From NCBI RefSeq assembly GCF_011045015.1, contig NZ_JAAKZY010000011.1, positions 1-64,000 of the forward strand: a DNA stretch of 64,000 nt, given 5' to 3'. A program made the translations under genes and the position numbers. How positions within the stretch are numbered: the first letter of the stretch is position 1; every line of letters begins with the position of its first letter. The notes under the pieces are model-generated. The model had not been told where the DNA came from. It made no database searches and saw only the letters and a list, made by a program, of their open reading frames with translations. Below are positions 24,038 to 32,784 of this stretch, in pieces. The DNA is from Streptomyces scabichelini. Its GTDB lineage: Bacteria; Actinomycetota; Actinomycetes; Streptomycetales; Streptomycetaceae.

Positions 24038-25467
24038 GCTGTCGGAGAGAGCGTGACGACCGGCACGGGGCTCCAGGTCGGTGGGCGCAGCGCGGGCACG
24101 ACGGCACCGCGCACCTCCGCGTGGTCGGTGTTCGCCGACAGCAGCTGCCGCCGGGCGGCCCGTGGGTCGGTCTCCTTGTGCGCCGTCATATGGGCGGCGA
24201 CCATCGCGGCGGCCACCGGGGTGGCGAACGAGGTCCCGCTCCACTGCGCGCGGCCCTCGAACACCACCTGCTCCGGGTCGGCAGGCGTGGGCTGCTCCGC
24301 CTCGCTCAACGTCCCGATGTGCTGGGGAAGTTGGCAGGTGCAGGCGTACGCGAAGCCGTGGCGGCAGGCGTCGTACGTGGAGTGCTGGTACACGTACGGG
24401 ACGGGGGTGTCGAAGCCGGCGAGCGAACTCGTCAGCCGCTCCCCCGGGGCGTAGACCTTCACCCAGGAGCCGTGATTGGTGAAGCAGGCGCCGAACTCGC
24501 CGTCGCTGCGCAGCGCTCCGACCGACAGTACGACGTTCTCGTAGCCGGGGACACTGGCATAGGCGGCGGGCCAGAAGGGGGTGGCGGCGGCGTTGTTGCC
24601 GGCTGCCGCGACCAGCAGGGTGCGTGGCTGGTCCCGCAGTTCCCGCATGAACGCCTCCAGGCCGAGCAGACCGTCGGAGCTGCCGTTCGACGTGCCCGCG
24701 GAGACGCTGATGATGGCCGGCCAGCCGTCCCGGTCGACGGCCTCGAAGAGCTTGTTGCCGAAGTCGGACTCCAGGATGGCGCCGGCGTCGTTCAGCGTGT
24801 TGCGGACCGTGACGTCGGTGTTGGGTGCGACGGCCACGACGAGCCCCGCGATGAAGGTGCCGTGGCCGACGTACTGCTGGAGGATTCCGTTGCCGTCGGT
24901 CTCGGCGAGCTGGAGATCACCCTGGACACGCGTCAGTACGGGGCAGGACCGGTAGTTGTGCATGAGTCCGTTGTCGATCACCAGGACGCCGACGGCGGTC
25001 TCCGGGTCATACATGGTTTCCGCCAGCGCCGGGTTGGGCGGCAGGGCGGACGGTACGGGCTCGTCCCCCGGGCAGGCGTTGACCGCGATCGTCACCACGT
25101 GGTTGCGGCTCACCAGGCGGCGCCCGGCGCGGCCCTCGACCTGGCGCATGGCCCGCAGCGCACCCGCGACGGCGCGGTCGCCCGAACGGTCCCCGAGTGC
25201 CGGATCCCCCACCTGGATACGGGTGATGCCCGAGCGGTTCGTCTCCGGACCGGCCCTTCGTACGCTGTCCGCGTTGAGGCCGGGGGTCTCGGCGGACCGC
25301 TCCAGCAGGGTGTCCTCGACGATCCGTGCCTCCTCGCCGTCACGGGCCAGCACGACGCCCTTCTCGTAGAAGAACTCGGCGGAGTCGTCCGGCCCCATCG
25401 CCAGGGGGACGTCGGGCATCGAGCGCTGGGCCTGGTCGAACTGCTCCTGGAATCGCTGAGGTGCCAT
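24034..25467 (-). CDS. Cytoplasmic S8 (subtilisin-like) serine protease
   Basis: A 477-residue subtilase. The catalytic triad is intact: Asp165 in V-G-V-L-V-I-D-N-G, His202 in Y-V-G-H-G-T-F-I-A-G and Ser412 in W-S-G-T-S-F-A-T-P-V-A-A-A. The oxyanion Asn is Asn291 in A-A-A-G-N-N-A. There is no signal peptide and no standard I9 pro-peptide. Instead the first about 150 residues are charged (D-G-E-E-A-R-I-V-E-D-T) and unique. Residues 360-385 carry four Cys (C-R, C-T-C), perhaps a metal or redox site. An intracellular subtilase next to a CHAT protease and a sigma factor suggests regulated cleavage rather than nutrition. First gene of its operon, 109 bp from the divergent CHAT gene. Confidence 0.88.
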   Translation of the reverse strand: MAPQRFQEQFDQAQRSMPDVPLAMGPDDSAEFFYEKGVVLARDGEEARIVEDTLLERSAETPGLNADSVRRAGPETNRSGITRIQVGDPALGDRSGDRAVAGALRAMRQVEGRAGRRLVSRNHVVTIAVNACPGDEPVPSALPPNPALAETMYDPETAVGVLVIDNGLMHNYRSCPVLTRVQGDLQLAETDGNGILQQYVGHGTFIAGLVVAVAPNTDVTVRNTLNDAGAILESDFGNKLFEAVDRDGWPAIISVSAGTSNGSSDGLLGLEAFMRELRDQPRTLLVAAAGNNAAATPFWPAAYASVPGYENVVLSVGALRSDGEFGACFTNHGSWVKVYAPGERLTSSLAGFDTPVPYVYQHSTYDACRHGFAYACTCQLPQHIGTLSEAEQPTPADPEQVVFEGRAQWSGTSFATPVAAAMVAAHMTAHKETDPRAARRQLLSANTDHAEVRGAVVPALRPPTWSPVPVVTLSPTA

Positions 25468-25496
25468 GGCGTGTCCTCCCCTTGAGCCGACGGGTC

Positions 25497-25527
25497 ATCA
25501 ATCAGAGCCTGTTGATGGTCGATTGAT
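25497..25527. promoter_or_regulatory. Inverted repeat in the subtilase/CHAT divergent promoter
   Basis: ATCAATC (25497-25503) and GATTGAT (25521-25527) are separated by 17 bp. They form the most AT-rich part of the 109-bp gap between the two divergent starts (25467 and 25577). Candidate binding site co-regulating both arms. Confidence 0.5.
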
Positions 25528-25576
25528 ACAGCGCCAAACCTGTCTGCCGTAGGGCCCGGCCCCTACCATCCGAGAG

Positions 25577-28180
25577 GTGACAGGCGGAAGCGACCCGATT
25601 CTCGATCTGCTCCCGATGGTGTTCGCCCGCCCCAACGACGCGCTGGCGAGGGCGGAGGCGGTACTCGACGCCGATCCTTCGCCGCTGCACGCCTCCGTCG
25701 CCCACCAGGTGATCGGTATGTGGCAGCGTGACTTCGGCGATCTCCGTATCGCCCTGCCGCATCTGCGGCGCGCCCGCGACCTCGCGGCGCGCGCGGGATC
25801 GGCCGACCGGGAGGCGGATGTCCTCGGCACGCTCGGGGTGGCGCTGGTGCACGCCGGTCGTACGCGACAGGGCCTGGCCGCGTTCGAGCGGGGCGTCGCG
25901 CGGGGCACCGGGCACACCCGCGCCCGCGTCCTGTACCGCCGGGCGTACGTGTGGTGGGTGCTGGGCCATCATCGCGAGGCGCTGGACGACGTACGCCGGG
26001 CGACGCCCGTGCTGCGGCAGGCGGGCGACGTGATCTGGACGGCGCGCGCCCTGACCCTGCGCGCCACCGTGCACCTCGCGCTGGGTGCGGTGGAACGGGC
26101 CGATGCCGACTTCACCGCGGCGGAGCGGCTGTGGGACACCACCGGCCAGGAGCACGACAAGGCCGACGTGGTCGAGAGCCGTGCCCTGGCCGCTTTCCGG
26201 TCGGGCGACATTCCCGCCGCGCTGCGTCTGTTCGACGAGGCCGAGGAGCGGTACGCGAAGCTCGGCACCCCTATGTTCGTGTTCTACATCCGGCGTTGCG
26301 AGGTCCTGATGGCCGCCGGCCTCGCGCCCGAGGCGCTCGCCGAGGCCGACGCGGCGATCCGCGTGCTCGAGAGCATCGGCGGCCAGACCACCCGCAAGGC
26401 GGAGCTGCTGCTGGCCGCCGCCCGCGCCGCCCGGCTGGCGGGCGATCCGCAGACCGCGATCGCCCGGGCGGCCGTGGCGGTACGCCTCTTCGCCGGCCAG
26501 CGCCGCGCCTGGTGGGAGACGCACGCCCAACTGGTGCTGATCGAAGCGCGGGTGGCGGCCGGGCGTACCTCGGGGCGGATGGTCGCCGATGCCGCTGCCG
26601 TGGCCGAGCGGCTGGCCGCCTGCGGCTCGCCGGCCGCACCCGAGGCGTCGTTGCTCGCGGGACGGATCGCGCTGACCCTGGGCTGGACCGCCGATGCCGA
26701 GCGGCATCTGGCCGTCGCCGCGCGCAGCCGGCGGAGCGGGCCGCCCCTGGCACGGATGACGGGGTGGGCCGCGCAGGCGCTCCGGGCCCAGGCCGCCGGC
26801 TCCGGCCGGGGCATGCTGGAGGCCTGCCGACGCGGTCTCGACGTGCTCGACGACCACCGGATGACGCTCGGTGCCTCCGAACTGCGCGCCCGGGCCACCG
26901 CGCAGGGCGCGGAACTCGCCTCCCTGGCCCAGCGGGCGAGCCTGGTCTCCGGCGGCCCGCGGCGGCTGCTCGTCTGGAGCGAGCGCTGGCGGGCCACGGT
27001 GCTCTCCGCGCCGCCCACCCGTCCGCCCGCCGATCCGGCCCTGCTGCGGAGCCTCACCGCCTTCCGGGAGATCGCCGCCCGGGCGGAGGCGGCCCGCGTC
27101 GACGGCCGGCCGGTGCCCGCCCTGGAGCGTGAACAGCGCCGCCTGGAACGCGAGATACGTTCCCGGACCCTGCACATGCGCGGTGAGGCCCCCGGCGACG
27201 GGCACCGGTTCGATCCCGGCAGGCTGCTGGAGCGGCTGGACGGCGGGCGGCTGATCGAGATCGCCGTGCTCGACGGCCGGGTGCAGGTGCTGCTCTGCGG
27301 TGAGGGACGCGTACGGCGCTTCGAGGCCGGTCTGCTCGCGGACGCGGTGGCCGAGGCCGAACACGTACAGGCCGGACTGCGACGGCTGGCCCATCCCGGG
27401 GCGGAGGGCAGGCTCAAGGTGCTCGAGGCCGCGGGCCGGCGGCTGGAGGAACTGCTCCTGGGCGCGGCCGCATCCCGGCTGGGCTCCGGCCCGGTCGTGG
27501 TGGTGCCGCCGGCCATGCTGCACCGCGTGCCGTGGGCACTGCTGCCCTCGCTCCGGGAGCGCGTCCTGAGTGTCTCGCCGTCGGCGAGCAGCTGGCTGCG
27601 CGCCGTCGAGACCGAGCCCCCACCGGACGGAGGGCATGTACTGGTCCGCGGCCCGGGCCTGGCGACCGGCGGCGCCGAGGTGCCCGAACTGGCCGACCGG
27701 TACGGCAGTACGACCGTGCTGGAAGGCGACGAGGCCCGGGTACCTCGCGTGCTGGACTCGCTCGACGGCGCCGTGCTCGCCCACATCGCCGCACACGGTA
27801 CGTTCCGCGCGGACAGCCCGCTGTTCTCGGCACTGCGGATGGCCGACGGCCCGCTCATCGTGCACGACTTCGAGCGCCTCGACCGCAGCCCGTACCGGAT
27901 CATCCTGTCCAGCTGCGACACCGGCCAGCTCGCGTCGGTCGGCGCCGACGAGGTGCTCGGACTGGTCACCGCCCTGCTGCCGCTGGGCACGGCGGGGATC
28001 GTGGCGAGCAGCGCGCCCGTCAACGATGCCACGGTGGTGCCGTTGATGCTCGCGCTGCACAAGGGGCTGAGCTCCGGCCTGTCCCTGGCCGAGGCGTTGC
28101 GCGACGCGCGTGCTTCGCTGCCGGGCGACGCGGTGCACCAGGCCACCGGGTGGGCGTTCGCCGCGTTCGGCGCGGCCTGA
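25577..28180 (+). CDS. TPR-CHAT caspase-like protease
   Basis: An 867-residue protein. Residues about 30-430 are a chain of helical TPR-like repeats (for example H-L-R-R-A-R-D-L-A-A-R-A-G-S-A-D-R-E-A-D-V-L-G-T-L-G-V-A-L). The C-terminal about 280 residues are a CHAT domain of the caspase clan. The catalytic pair is intact: His740 in H-I-A-A-H-G-T-F and Cys780 in I-I-L-S-S-C-D-T-G. The family's C-terminal V-H-Q-A-T-G-W-A-F-A-A-F-G follows. No signal peptide. CHAT proteins with TPRs are proteases switched on by a partner, for example Csx29 in type III-E CRISPR, which cuts Csx30, a partner of an ECF sigma factor. Here an ECF sigma operon lies directly divergent. The GTG at 25577 is the only plausible start. 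Confidence 0.9.
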   Translation: MTGGSDPILDLLPMVFARPNDALARAEAVLDADPSPLHASVAHQVIGMWQRDFGDLRIALPHLRRARDLAARAGSADREADVLGTLGVALVHAGRTRQGLAAFERGVARGTGHTRARVLYRRAYVWWVLGHHREALDDVRRATPVLRQAGDVIWTARALTLRATVHLALGAVERADADFTAAERLWDTTGQEHDKADVVESRALAAFRSGDIPAALRLFDEAEERYAKLGTPMFVFYIRRCEVLMAAGLAPEALAEADAAIRVLESIGGQTTRKAELLLAAARAARLAGDPQTAIARAAVAVRLFAGQRRAWWETHAQLVLIEARVAAGRTSGRMVADAAAVAERLAACGSPAAPEASLLAGRIALTLGWTADAERHLAVAARSRRSGPPLARMTGWAAQALRAQAAGSGRGMLEACRRGLDVLDDHRMTLGASELRARATAQGAELASLAQRASLVSGGPRRLLVWSERWRATVLSAPPTRPPADPALLRSLTAFREIAARAEAARVDGRPVPALEREQRRLEREIRSRTLHMRGEAPGDGHRFDPGRLLERLDGGRLIEIAVLDGRVQVLLCGEGRVRRFEAGLLADAVAEAEHVQAGLRRLAHPGAEGRLKVLEAAGRRLEELLLGAAASRLGSGPVVVVPPAMLHRVPWALLPSLRERVLSVSPSASSWLRAVETEPPPDGGHVLVRGPGLATGGAEVPELADRYGSTTVLEGDEARVPRVLDSLDGAVLAHIAAHGTFRADSPLFSALRMADGPLIVHDFERLDRSPYRIILSSCDTGQLASVGADEVLGLVTALLPLGTAGIVASSAPVNDATVVPLMLALHKGLSSGLSLAEALRDARASLPGDAVHQATGWAFAAFGAA

Positions 28181-28204
28181 CGCCCGCGACGCGGTCGGCC
28201 GCGC

Positions 28205-28285
28205 GCGCTCCGCGGGAAGTGCAGTACGGAAGGTGCGGGCCGTCCGTGGCTGGTCGCGCAGTTCCCCGCGCCCCTAACGGGGCGC
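28205..28285 (+). repeat. Dispersed intergenic repeat, copy B
   Basis: Follows the CHAT stop by 24 bp. It differs from copy A at about four of the first 53 positions. It carries the full G-G-C-T-G-G-T-C-G-C-G-C-A-G-T-T-C-C segment and ends with GCGCCCC-TAAC-GGGGCGC (28268-28285), which is likely to serve as the terminator between the convergent CHAT and LuxR-type genes. Confidence 0.85.
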
Positions 28286-28308
28286 TGGTCCCGTCACCCG
28301 GGCCCGCG

Positions 28309-30177
28309 TCAGGCCGACCGCGTGTCCCGCAGGCCCGCGCCGTCCGGGACGTCCAACAACCAGGGCAGTGCGCCGCGATCGCCGGTGCCGAGCCGGGCGT
28401 AGGCGCTGTACAGGTGGTTGCCGACGGTACGGATCGAGAGGGTCAGCTGCTCCGCTATCTGCCGGTTGCTCAGCCCTGCGGCCGCGAGTGTGACGATCTG
28501 CCGTTGCCGGGCCGTGAGTTCGCCCAGGACAAGGCCGGACAGCGCCGGAGTGCGGGCTCCCTGGCACCGCCGTGCCAGCGTCACGGCGCGCGAACGCGAC
28601 ATGCGGGCGGCCCGCGGGTCGTGGTGGGCCGACGCGGCTTGGGCGCGCGCTTCGGCCGCGAAGAGCAGGAAGCCGCGCTGCTCCAGTCGTTCGGCCGCCC
28701 GGTCCAGGGCATGACCGTCCCCTCGGACGAGAGCGTCCGCATGAAGGGCCAGCAACGCCGCGGGCTCTCCGGGAAGCCGGGCGAGCCGGTCCGCGACCAG
28801 GGCCGGCGCGCCGAGACGCACCGCGTCGTACAGGGCGAAGGCGCCGTCCCCGGTGATCGACTCGAGCGCTCCGCTCGTGTCACCTCGGGCGGCCCTCAGC
28901 CAGGTGTCCGCCCGGCCGGGTGCCGGATGACCCGCCAGCACGTCGTGGGCGACCGTCACATTGCCCAACTGTGCTTCGGACAGGGCCAGTTCGGCACGGA
29001 AGGACGGATCGTCGGGGGCATTGCGCAGGCCTTCCCGCGCCCACGCCACCGCCTCGCGCAGCTCTCCGCGCAGCCGTGAGAACCGGGCTCGCACCACCGC
29101 GTACTCGGCCGGCACCGAGCCCTCCGGGCCCGCACCCTCCCCGGCCAGCCAGTCCCCGACGGGCGTCGGCACATCCCGTACGTCGGCCTGCTCGATCCGT
29201 TGCGCGAGGGCAGCGCCCTCCGCGTAGAGAGCCGGTCCGCACCGGGACGGCGTACGGGTCAGCCGCCTGGCCCGCAGTTGCCCGGCCCCGGAACGCAGCA
29301 CCGGGCCGTGCAGGGGATGCGCGAGGCGGACGGCGGAGCGGTCGTCGATGTCCACAAGCCCCTGCGCCTCGAGGAGTTCGAGTACCCGCAGGTCCAGTTC
29401 GCCGGCGTCGAGCGGCAGCGGTTCGCTGAAAGCGAGCCGTTCGAGGATCGCGAGTTCGTCCGGGTGTGGCCGGTCGAGGGCCTGCACGGTCCGTTCGCGG
29501 ACGGTCGCGGTGACCGGCACCGGGCCCCGCCATGCCCACTCGTCGGACACCCGGGTCAGCAGTCCGCGTCGGCGCAACGTGCCCAGCAGTTCCCGCAGAA
29601 GCCGCAGATCCCCCTGGCACAGCCGGTGCAGCCGGTCCACGGTGAGCGGCTCCGCCGCACCGCCGGCGCCCGCCGCCACCAGCTGTGCCACGTCCTCACG
29701 CGGCAGCGGCTCCAGGCCGAGGCGCGGCAGCAGCTCTCCCGTCCACAGCCGGGAGATCGCACCGGGGGCCGGTGCGCCGTCCGTCGCTACGACGAGCAGA
29801 CGGGTACGCCCGTGTACGGCCAGCTGGTGGACCAGTGCGGCCGACGCGTCGTCCAGCAGGTGCGCGTCGTCCACGAGCAGCAGGCGTACGTCTGCCAGCA
29901 GTTGTACGGCGCGGTGCAGTGAGACCGTCTCCGGAAGGAGGTGCGCGAACGCCGCGAAGGGCAGCTGCCGGGTCTCGGGCGTCCCGGTCACCTTCGCGCA
30001 GCCGGTGTCGCGGACGGCCTCCGTGACGAGCCGGGTCTTGCCGCAACCCGCGGGTCCGGTCACCACGATGCCGTGCCGTCCGGCGGCGTACGACCGGCGG
30101 ATCAGCTCCAGTTCGGCTTCACGTCCGGTGAACGGCCAGGGCAGTTCCAGGGTTTTCGCGTCCCGTTCGAAAGTCAT
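28309..30177 (-). CDS. LuxR-family ATPase regulator (LAL/STAND-like)
   Basis: A 622-residue regulator. The N-terminal NTPase module has Walker A G-P-A-G-C-G-K-T near residue 42 and Walker B L-L-L-V-D-D-A-H. A winged-helix/helical middle part with TPR-like repeats follows. The C-terminal LuxR helix-turn-helix is L-T-A-R-Q-R-Q-I-V-T-L-A-A-A-G-L-S-N-R-Q-I-A-E-Q-L. It is shorter than classical 900-residue LAL proteins. The start is uncertain: ATG at 30177 fits the family's M-T-F-E-R opening but lacks a good ribosome site, while a GTG at 30204 adds nine residues. It diverges from the metalloprotease gene with about 100 bp between starts, so it probably controls that gene, and perhaps the CHAT arm. 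Confidence 0.87.
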   Translation of the reverse strand: MTFERDAKTLELPWPFTGREAELELIRRSYAAGRHGIVVTGPAGCGKTRLVTEAVRDTGCAKVTGTPETRQLPFAAFAHLLPETVSLHRAVQLLADVRLLLVDDAHLLDDASAALVHQLAVHGRTRLLVVATDGAPAPGAISRLWTGELLPRLGLEPLPREDVAQLVAAGAGGAAEPLTVDRLHRLCQGDLRLLRELLGTLRRRGLLTRVSDEWAWRGPVPVTATVRERTVQALDRPHPDELAILERLAFSEPLPLDAGELDLRVLELLEAQGLVDIDDRSAVRLAHPLHGPVLRSGAGQLRARRLTRTPSRCGPALYAEGAALAQRIEQADVRDVPTPVGDWLAGEGAGPEGSVPAEYAVVRARFSRLRGELREAVAWAREGLRNAPDDPSFRAELALSEAQLGNVTVAHDVLAGHPAPGRADTWLRAARGDTSGALESITGDGAFALYDAVRLGAPALVADRLARLPGEPAALLALHADALVRGDGHALDRAAERLEQRGFLLFAAEARAQAASAHHDPRAARMSRSRAVTLARRCQGARTPALSGLVLGELTARQRQIVTLAAAGLSNRQIAEQLTLSIRTVGNHLYSAYARLGTGDRGALPWLLDVPDGAGLRDTRSA

Positions 30178-30275
30178 CACGTACACAAGAGCCGGGCTAC
30201 TCACCCCTGATACACGACGACTTGAGTACCCCTCGACTCAGGCGCCCGACTGCCGGCCGGCGGCAGCCTGTGCAC

Positions 30276-31361
30276 ATGACCGCACGCTACTGCTCGCTTC
30301 CGCGGCAGCCGGCCCCGTCCTTCGCACCGGGGCTGACCGCCGAGCGACTCGGTGCGCTCATGTCCGGTCGCCTGATGTGGGTGAACGGCACCGTTCTGCA
30401 CTACTGCTTCTTCGACCGTGACACCGACGGATCCGTCATCGCCGTCCCGGGGACCGACGAGTCGCGATGGGTGTCGTGGACGGGTGCCAAGGATCAGCAG
30501 GACGTCGTACGGGAGTGCTTCCAGGAGTGGCAGGACCTCGGTCTCGGACTCACGTTCGTCGAGGTCGGCGACCGGTCGGAGGCGGAGCTGCGCATCGGGT
30601 TCCAGCTCGGTGACGGCTCGTACTCCATGGTGGGCCGGGACGCGCTCTGGGTCGGCCGCGGCGAGCGCACCATGAACTTCGGGTGGGACCTGACCGCGCC
30701 CGGGAAGCGGGCGACGGCCCTGCACGAGATCGGCCACGCCCTCGGCATGCTCCATGAGCACCAGAGTTCGTTCGCGGGCATCCACTGGGACGACGAAGCC
30801 GTCTATGCCGACCTGGCGGGGGCGCCGAACTTCTGGAGCCGGGACACGACGTACTACAACATCCTGCGCAAGCTCGACTCGGACGAAGTCAACGGCTCCG
30901 CCTGGGACCCGCAGTCGATCATGGAGTACCCCTTCGAGTCGGGTCTGATCCTGGAACCCGAGCAGTACCGGGGCGGACTGAATCCACCCGGTGTCCTCTC
31001 CCCCGCCGACAAGGAGTTCGCCCTCCGCTGGTATCCGCCGGCCGACATTCCTCAGCTGACCGCGCTGGTGCCGTTCCGTTCGGTGCCGCTCCGCCTCGGC
31101 CCCGTCGACCAGGCCGACCTGACCATCGAACCGCCGGAGACCCGCGACTACACCGTGGGCGTCTTCGGAGAGAGCGACACCGTCGTCGTGGTCTTCGAGG
31201 AGATCGGTGGCGAACCCCGCTACCTCTCCGGCGAGGACGACGGTGGCACACCGCACAACGCCCACGTCAAAGTCCGGCTCGTCAAGGGCCGCCGCTACTT
31301 CGTCCGCGTGCGCCTCTACTCCACCTGGGGCTCTGGAGAGACAGCGGTCATGTGCTGGTGA
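30276..31361 (+). CDS. Astacin/matrixin-like zinc metalloprotease without signal peptide
   Basis: A 361-residue metzincin. The zinc site is H-E-I-G-H-A-L-G-M-L-H (residues 150-160, the full H-E-x-x-H-x-x-G-x-x-H). The Met-turn is in Q-S-I-M-E-Y-P-F. The region before it (V-L-H-Y-C-F-F-D, W-V-S-W, A-E-L-R-I-G-F) matches the M12A/matrixin fold. Residues about 265-361 form a separate beta-rich C-terminal domain ending S-G-E-T-A-V-M-C-W. No signal peptide is visible from the ATG at 30276 or from the longer GTG start at 30222. An intracellular location is therefore likely, as for the nearby subtilase and CHAT protein. It is probably controlled by the divergent LuxR-type ATPase. Confidence 0.85.
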   Translation: MTARYCSLPRQPAPSFAPGLTAERLGALMSGRLMWVNGTVLHYCFFDRDTDGSVIAVPGTDESRWVSWTGAKDQQDVVRECFQEWQDLGLGLTFVEVGDRSEAELRIGFQLGDGSYSMVGRDALWVGRGERTMNFGWDLTAPGKRATALHEIGHALGMLHEHQSSFAGIHWDDEAVYADLAGAPNFWSRDTTYYNILRKLDSDEVNGSAWDPQSIMEYPFESGLILEPEQYRGGLNPPGVLSPADKEFALRWYPPADIPQLTALVPFRSVPLRLGPVDQADLTIEPPETRDYTVGVFGESDTVVVVFEEIGGEPRYLSGEDDGGTPHNAHVKVRLVKGRRYFVRVRLYSTWGSGETAVMCW

Positions 31362-31421
31362 CGGAATGAACACGGTGCCAGATCGACGGACACACAGACC
31401 ATATTCCGGCACCGGGGGAGC

Positions 31422-31463
31422 GGTCGAGGACGTCGCCTTCGGGGGAGGGTGACGTCCTCGACC
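31422..31463. terminator. Bidirectional terminator hairpin
   Basis: A perfect 13-bp inverted repeat (GGTCGAGGACGTC / GACGTCCTCGACC) with a 16-nt loop lies between the convergent metalloprotease and amino-acid oxidase genes. Confidence 0.72.
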
Positions 31464-31485
31464 ACGCCACGCCCGGCCTCAGGCC

Positions 31486-32784
31486 TCAGCGGCGGAGCCG
31501 GTCGAAACGGAAGGGCGCAAGGGCTTCGGGACGCCGGCCGGTGCGGATGTACTCGGCGAGCTTGTGCCCGGTCGCCGGGCCGAGCGTGACGCCGAGCATG
31601 CCGTGGCCGGTGGCCGCGAAGGCGTTGTCGTGCCCCGGGACGCGGTCGATGACCGGGAGTCCGTCGGGCAGGAACGGCCGCCCGCCGACCCAGGGATCCC
31701 GGATCAGGCCGACCAGGTCGTCCGGATCGTCGAACCAGCGGCCCAGGTAGTGCCGGCTCGCGAGGGCGACGGCGACGATACGGCGCCAGTCGAGACGGTT
31801 GTTGTTGCCGCTCAGCTCCATCGTGCCGCCGATCCGCGTGGTGCCGCCGATCGGTGAGGCGACGGCCCTGCGCTCGCCGAAGTACAGCGTGTGCCGGGGC
31901 GCCGGATCCAGGTTCACCGAGAAGCTGTAGCCCTTGCCCGCCTGGAGCGGCAGCGGCTGTCCCAGAGAGCGCAGCAGCTGTGGGGAGTGCATTCCGGCCG
32001 CGACGACGACGGCCGCGCAGGGAATCTCGCCCTGGGTGGTCCGCAGCGCGGTGATACGCCCTCCGGCCGACCGGAACCCGGTGGCCTCCGCGTGCTCATG
32101 GACCTTCACCCCCGCCTCGGCGAGCGCCTCCCCCAACCCGTGGGCGAACGCCTCCGGATCGACCACGCCCTCCCCCTCCACCAGGTACGCGGCGCGCACC
32201 CCGGGCGACAGCGCGTCGTCCAGCAGATGCGCCTCGGACCCCGTGGTGACGTCGTCGGGCATCGGGTAACGGCCGTCCGCCATCTCCCGCTGGATCGCGA
32301 GATGGTGGCGGGCCTCGGCCGGCGAAAGGAACGCGTGCACCATGCCGGGCCGGGTCAGCGTCGTGGCGACCCCGTTCTCGCGCAGGCCGTCGAAGAGGTC
32401 GAAGGTGTCGCGGTTCAGCTCGGCGATCGCCGCGTAACCGCGCCGGAACGCGGATGGTGTGCTGCTGCGCCAGAAGCGCCACAGCCACCGTACGAACGCC
32501 GGGTCCGGAAGAGGTCGCAGATAGAGCGGCGAGTCCGGCTGTCCCAGCGAGCGGAGGGCGTAGCGCACGACTCCGGGCGCCGGGACAGGCGTGGAATGGC
32601 TCAGGCAGACCCATCCCGCGTTGCCCCGGGACGCCCCGGAGCCCAGACCGCGCCGCTCGACGACCTCCACCGGCAGACCGGCCGCGGCCAGGTAGTAGGC
32701 CGTGCACAGTCCTATGACGCCGCCCCCGACGACCACGACGGGGCTCTCGCCGAGCGGACCCGCCGTTCCGGACGCACCGGTCAT
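31486..32784 (-). CDS. FAD-dependent amino-acid dehydrogenase/oxidase (DadA-like)
   Basis: A 432-residue flavoprotein of the DAO family. The FAD-binding Rossmann motif is V-V-V-V-G-G-G-V-I-G-L-C-T-A-Y-Y-L-A (residues 15-32), then V-E-R-R-G-L-G-S-G-A-S-R-G-N-A-G-W-V. The C-terminal FAD segment is A-T-G-H-G-M-L-G-V-T-L-G-P-A-T-G. The G-N-A-G-W-V/I element is typical of D-amino-acid dehydrogenase DadA. It is the last gene of a four-gene minus-strand operon with an amino-acid ABC importer and overlaps the ATPase gene by ATGA. The operon thus likely imports and oxidises an amino acid or amine. The D-amino-acid specificity is inferred. Confidence 0.87.
   Translation of the reverse strand: MTGASGTAGPLGESPVVVVGGGVIGLCTAYYLAAAGLPVEVVERRGLGSGASRGNAGWVCLSHSTPVPAPGVVRYALRSLGQPDSPLYLRPLPDPAFVRWLWRFWRSSTPSAFRRGYAAIAELNRDTFDLFDGLRENGVATTLTRPGMVHAFLSPAEARHHLAIQREMADGRYPMPDDVTTGSEAHLLDDALSPGVRAAYLVEGEGVVDPEAFAHGLGEALAEAGVKVHEHAEATGFRSAGGRITALRTTQGEIPCAAVVVAAGMHSPQLLRSLGQPLPLQAGKGYSFSVNLDPAPRHTLYFGERRAVASPIGGTTRIGGTMELSGNNNRLDWRRIVAVALASRHYLGRWFDDPDDLVGLIRDPWVGGRPFLPDGLPVIDRVPGHDNAFAATGHGMLGVTLGPATGHKLAEYIRTGRRPEALAPFRFDRLRR

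Noticed and set aside
25502..28138. 878-codon open frame antisense to the CHAT gene
   Set aside because: Typical shadow of a high-GC gene: Arg/Gly/Gln/His-rich, no family motif, no ribosome site, and it lies exactly within the CHAT coding frame.
22791..28180. Type III-E CRISPR (Craspase) locus
   Set aside because: The CHAT and sigma genes recall it, but no repeats, gRAMP/Cas7-11, Cas1 or Csx30-like gene is present. Only the analogy is kept.
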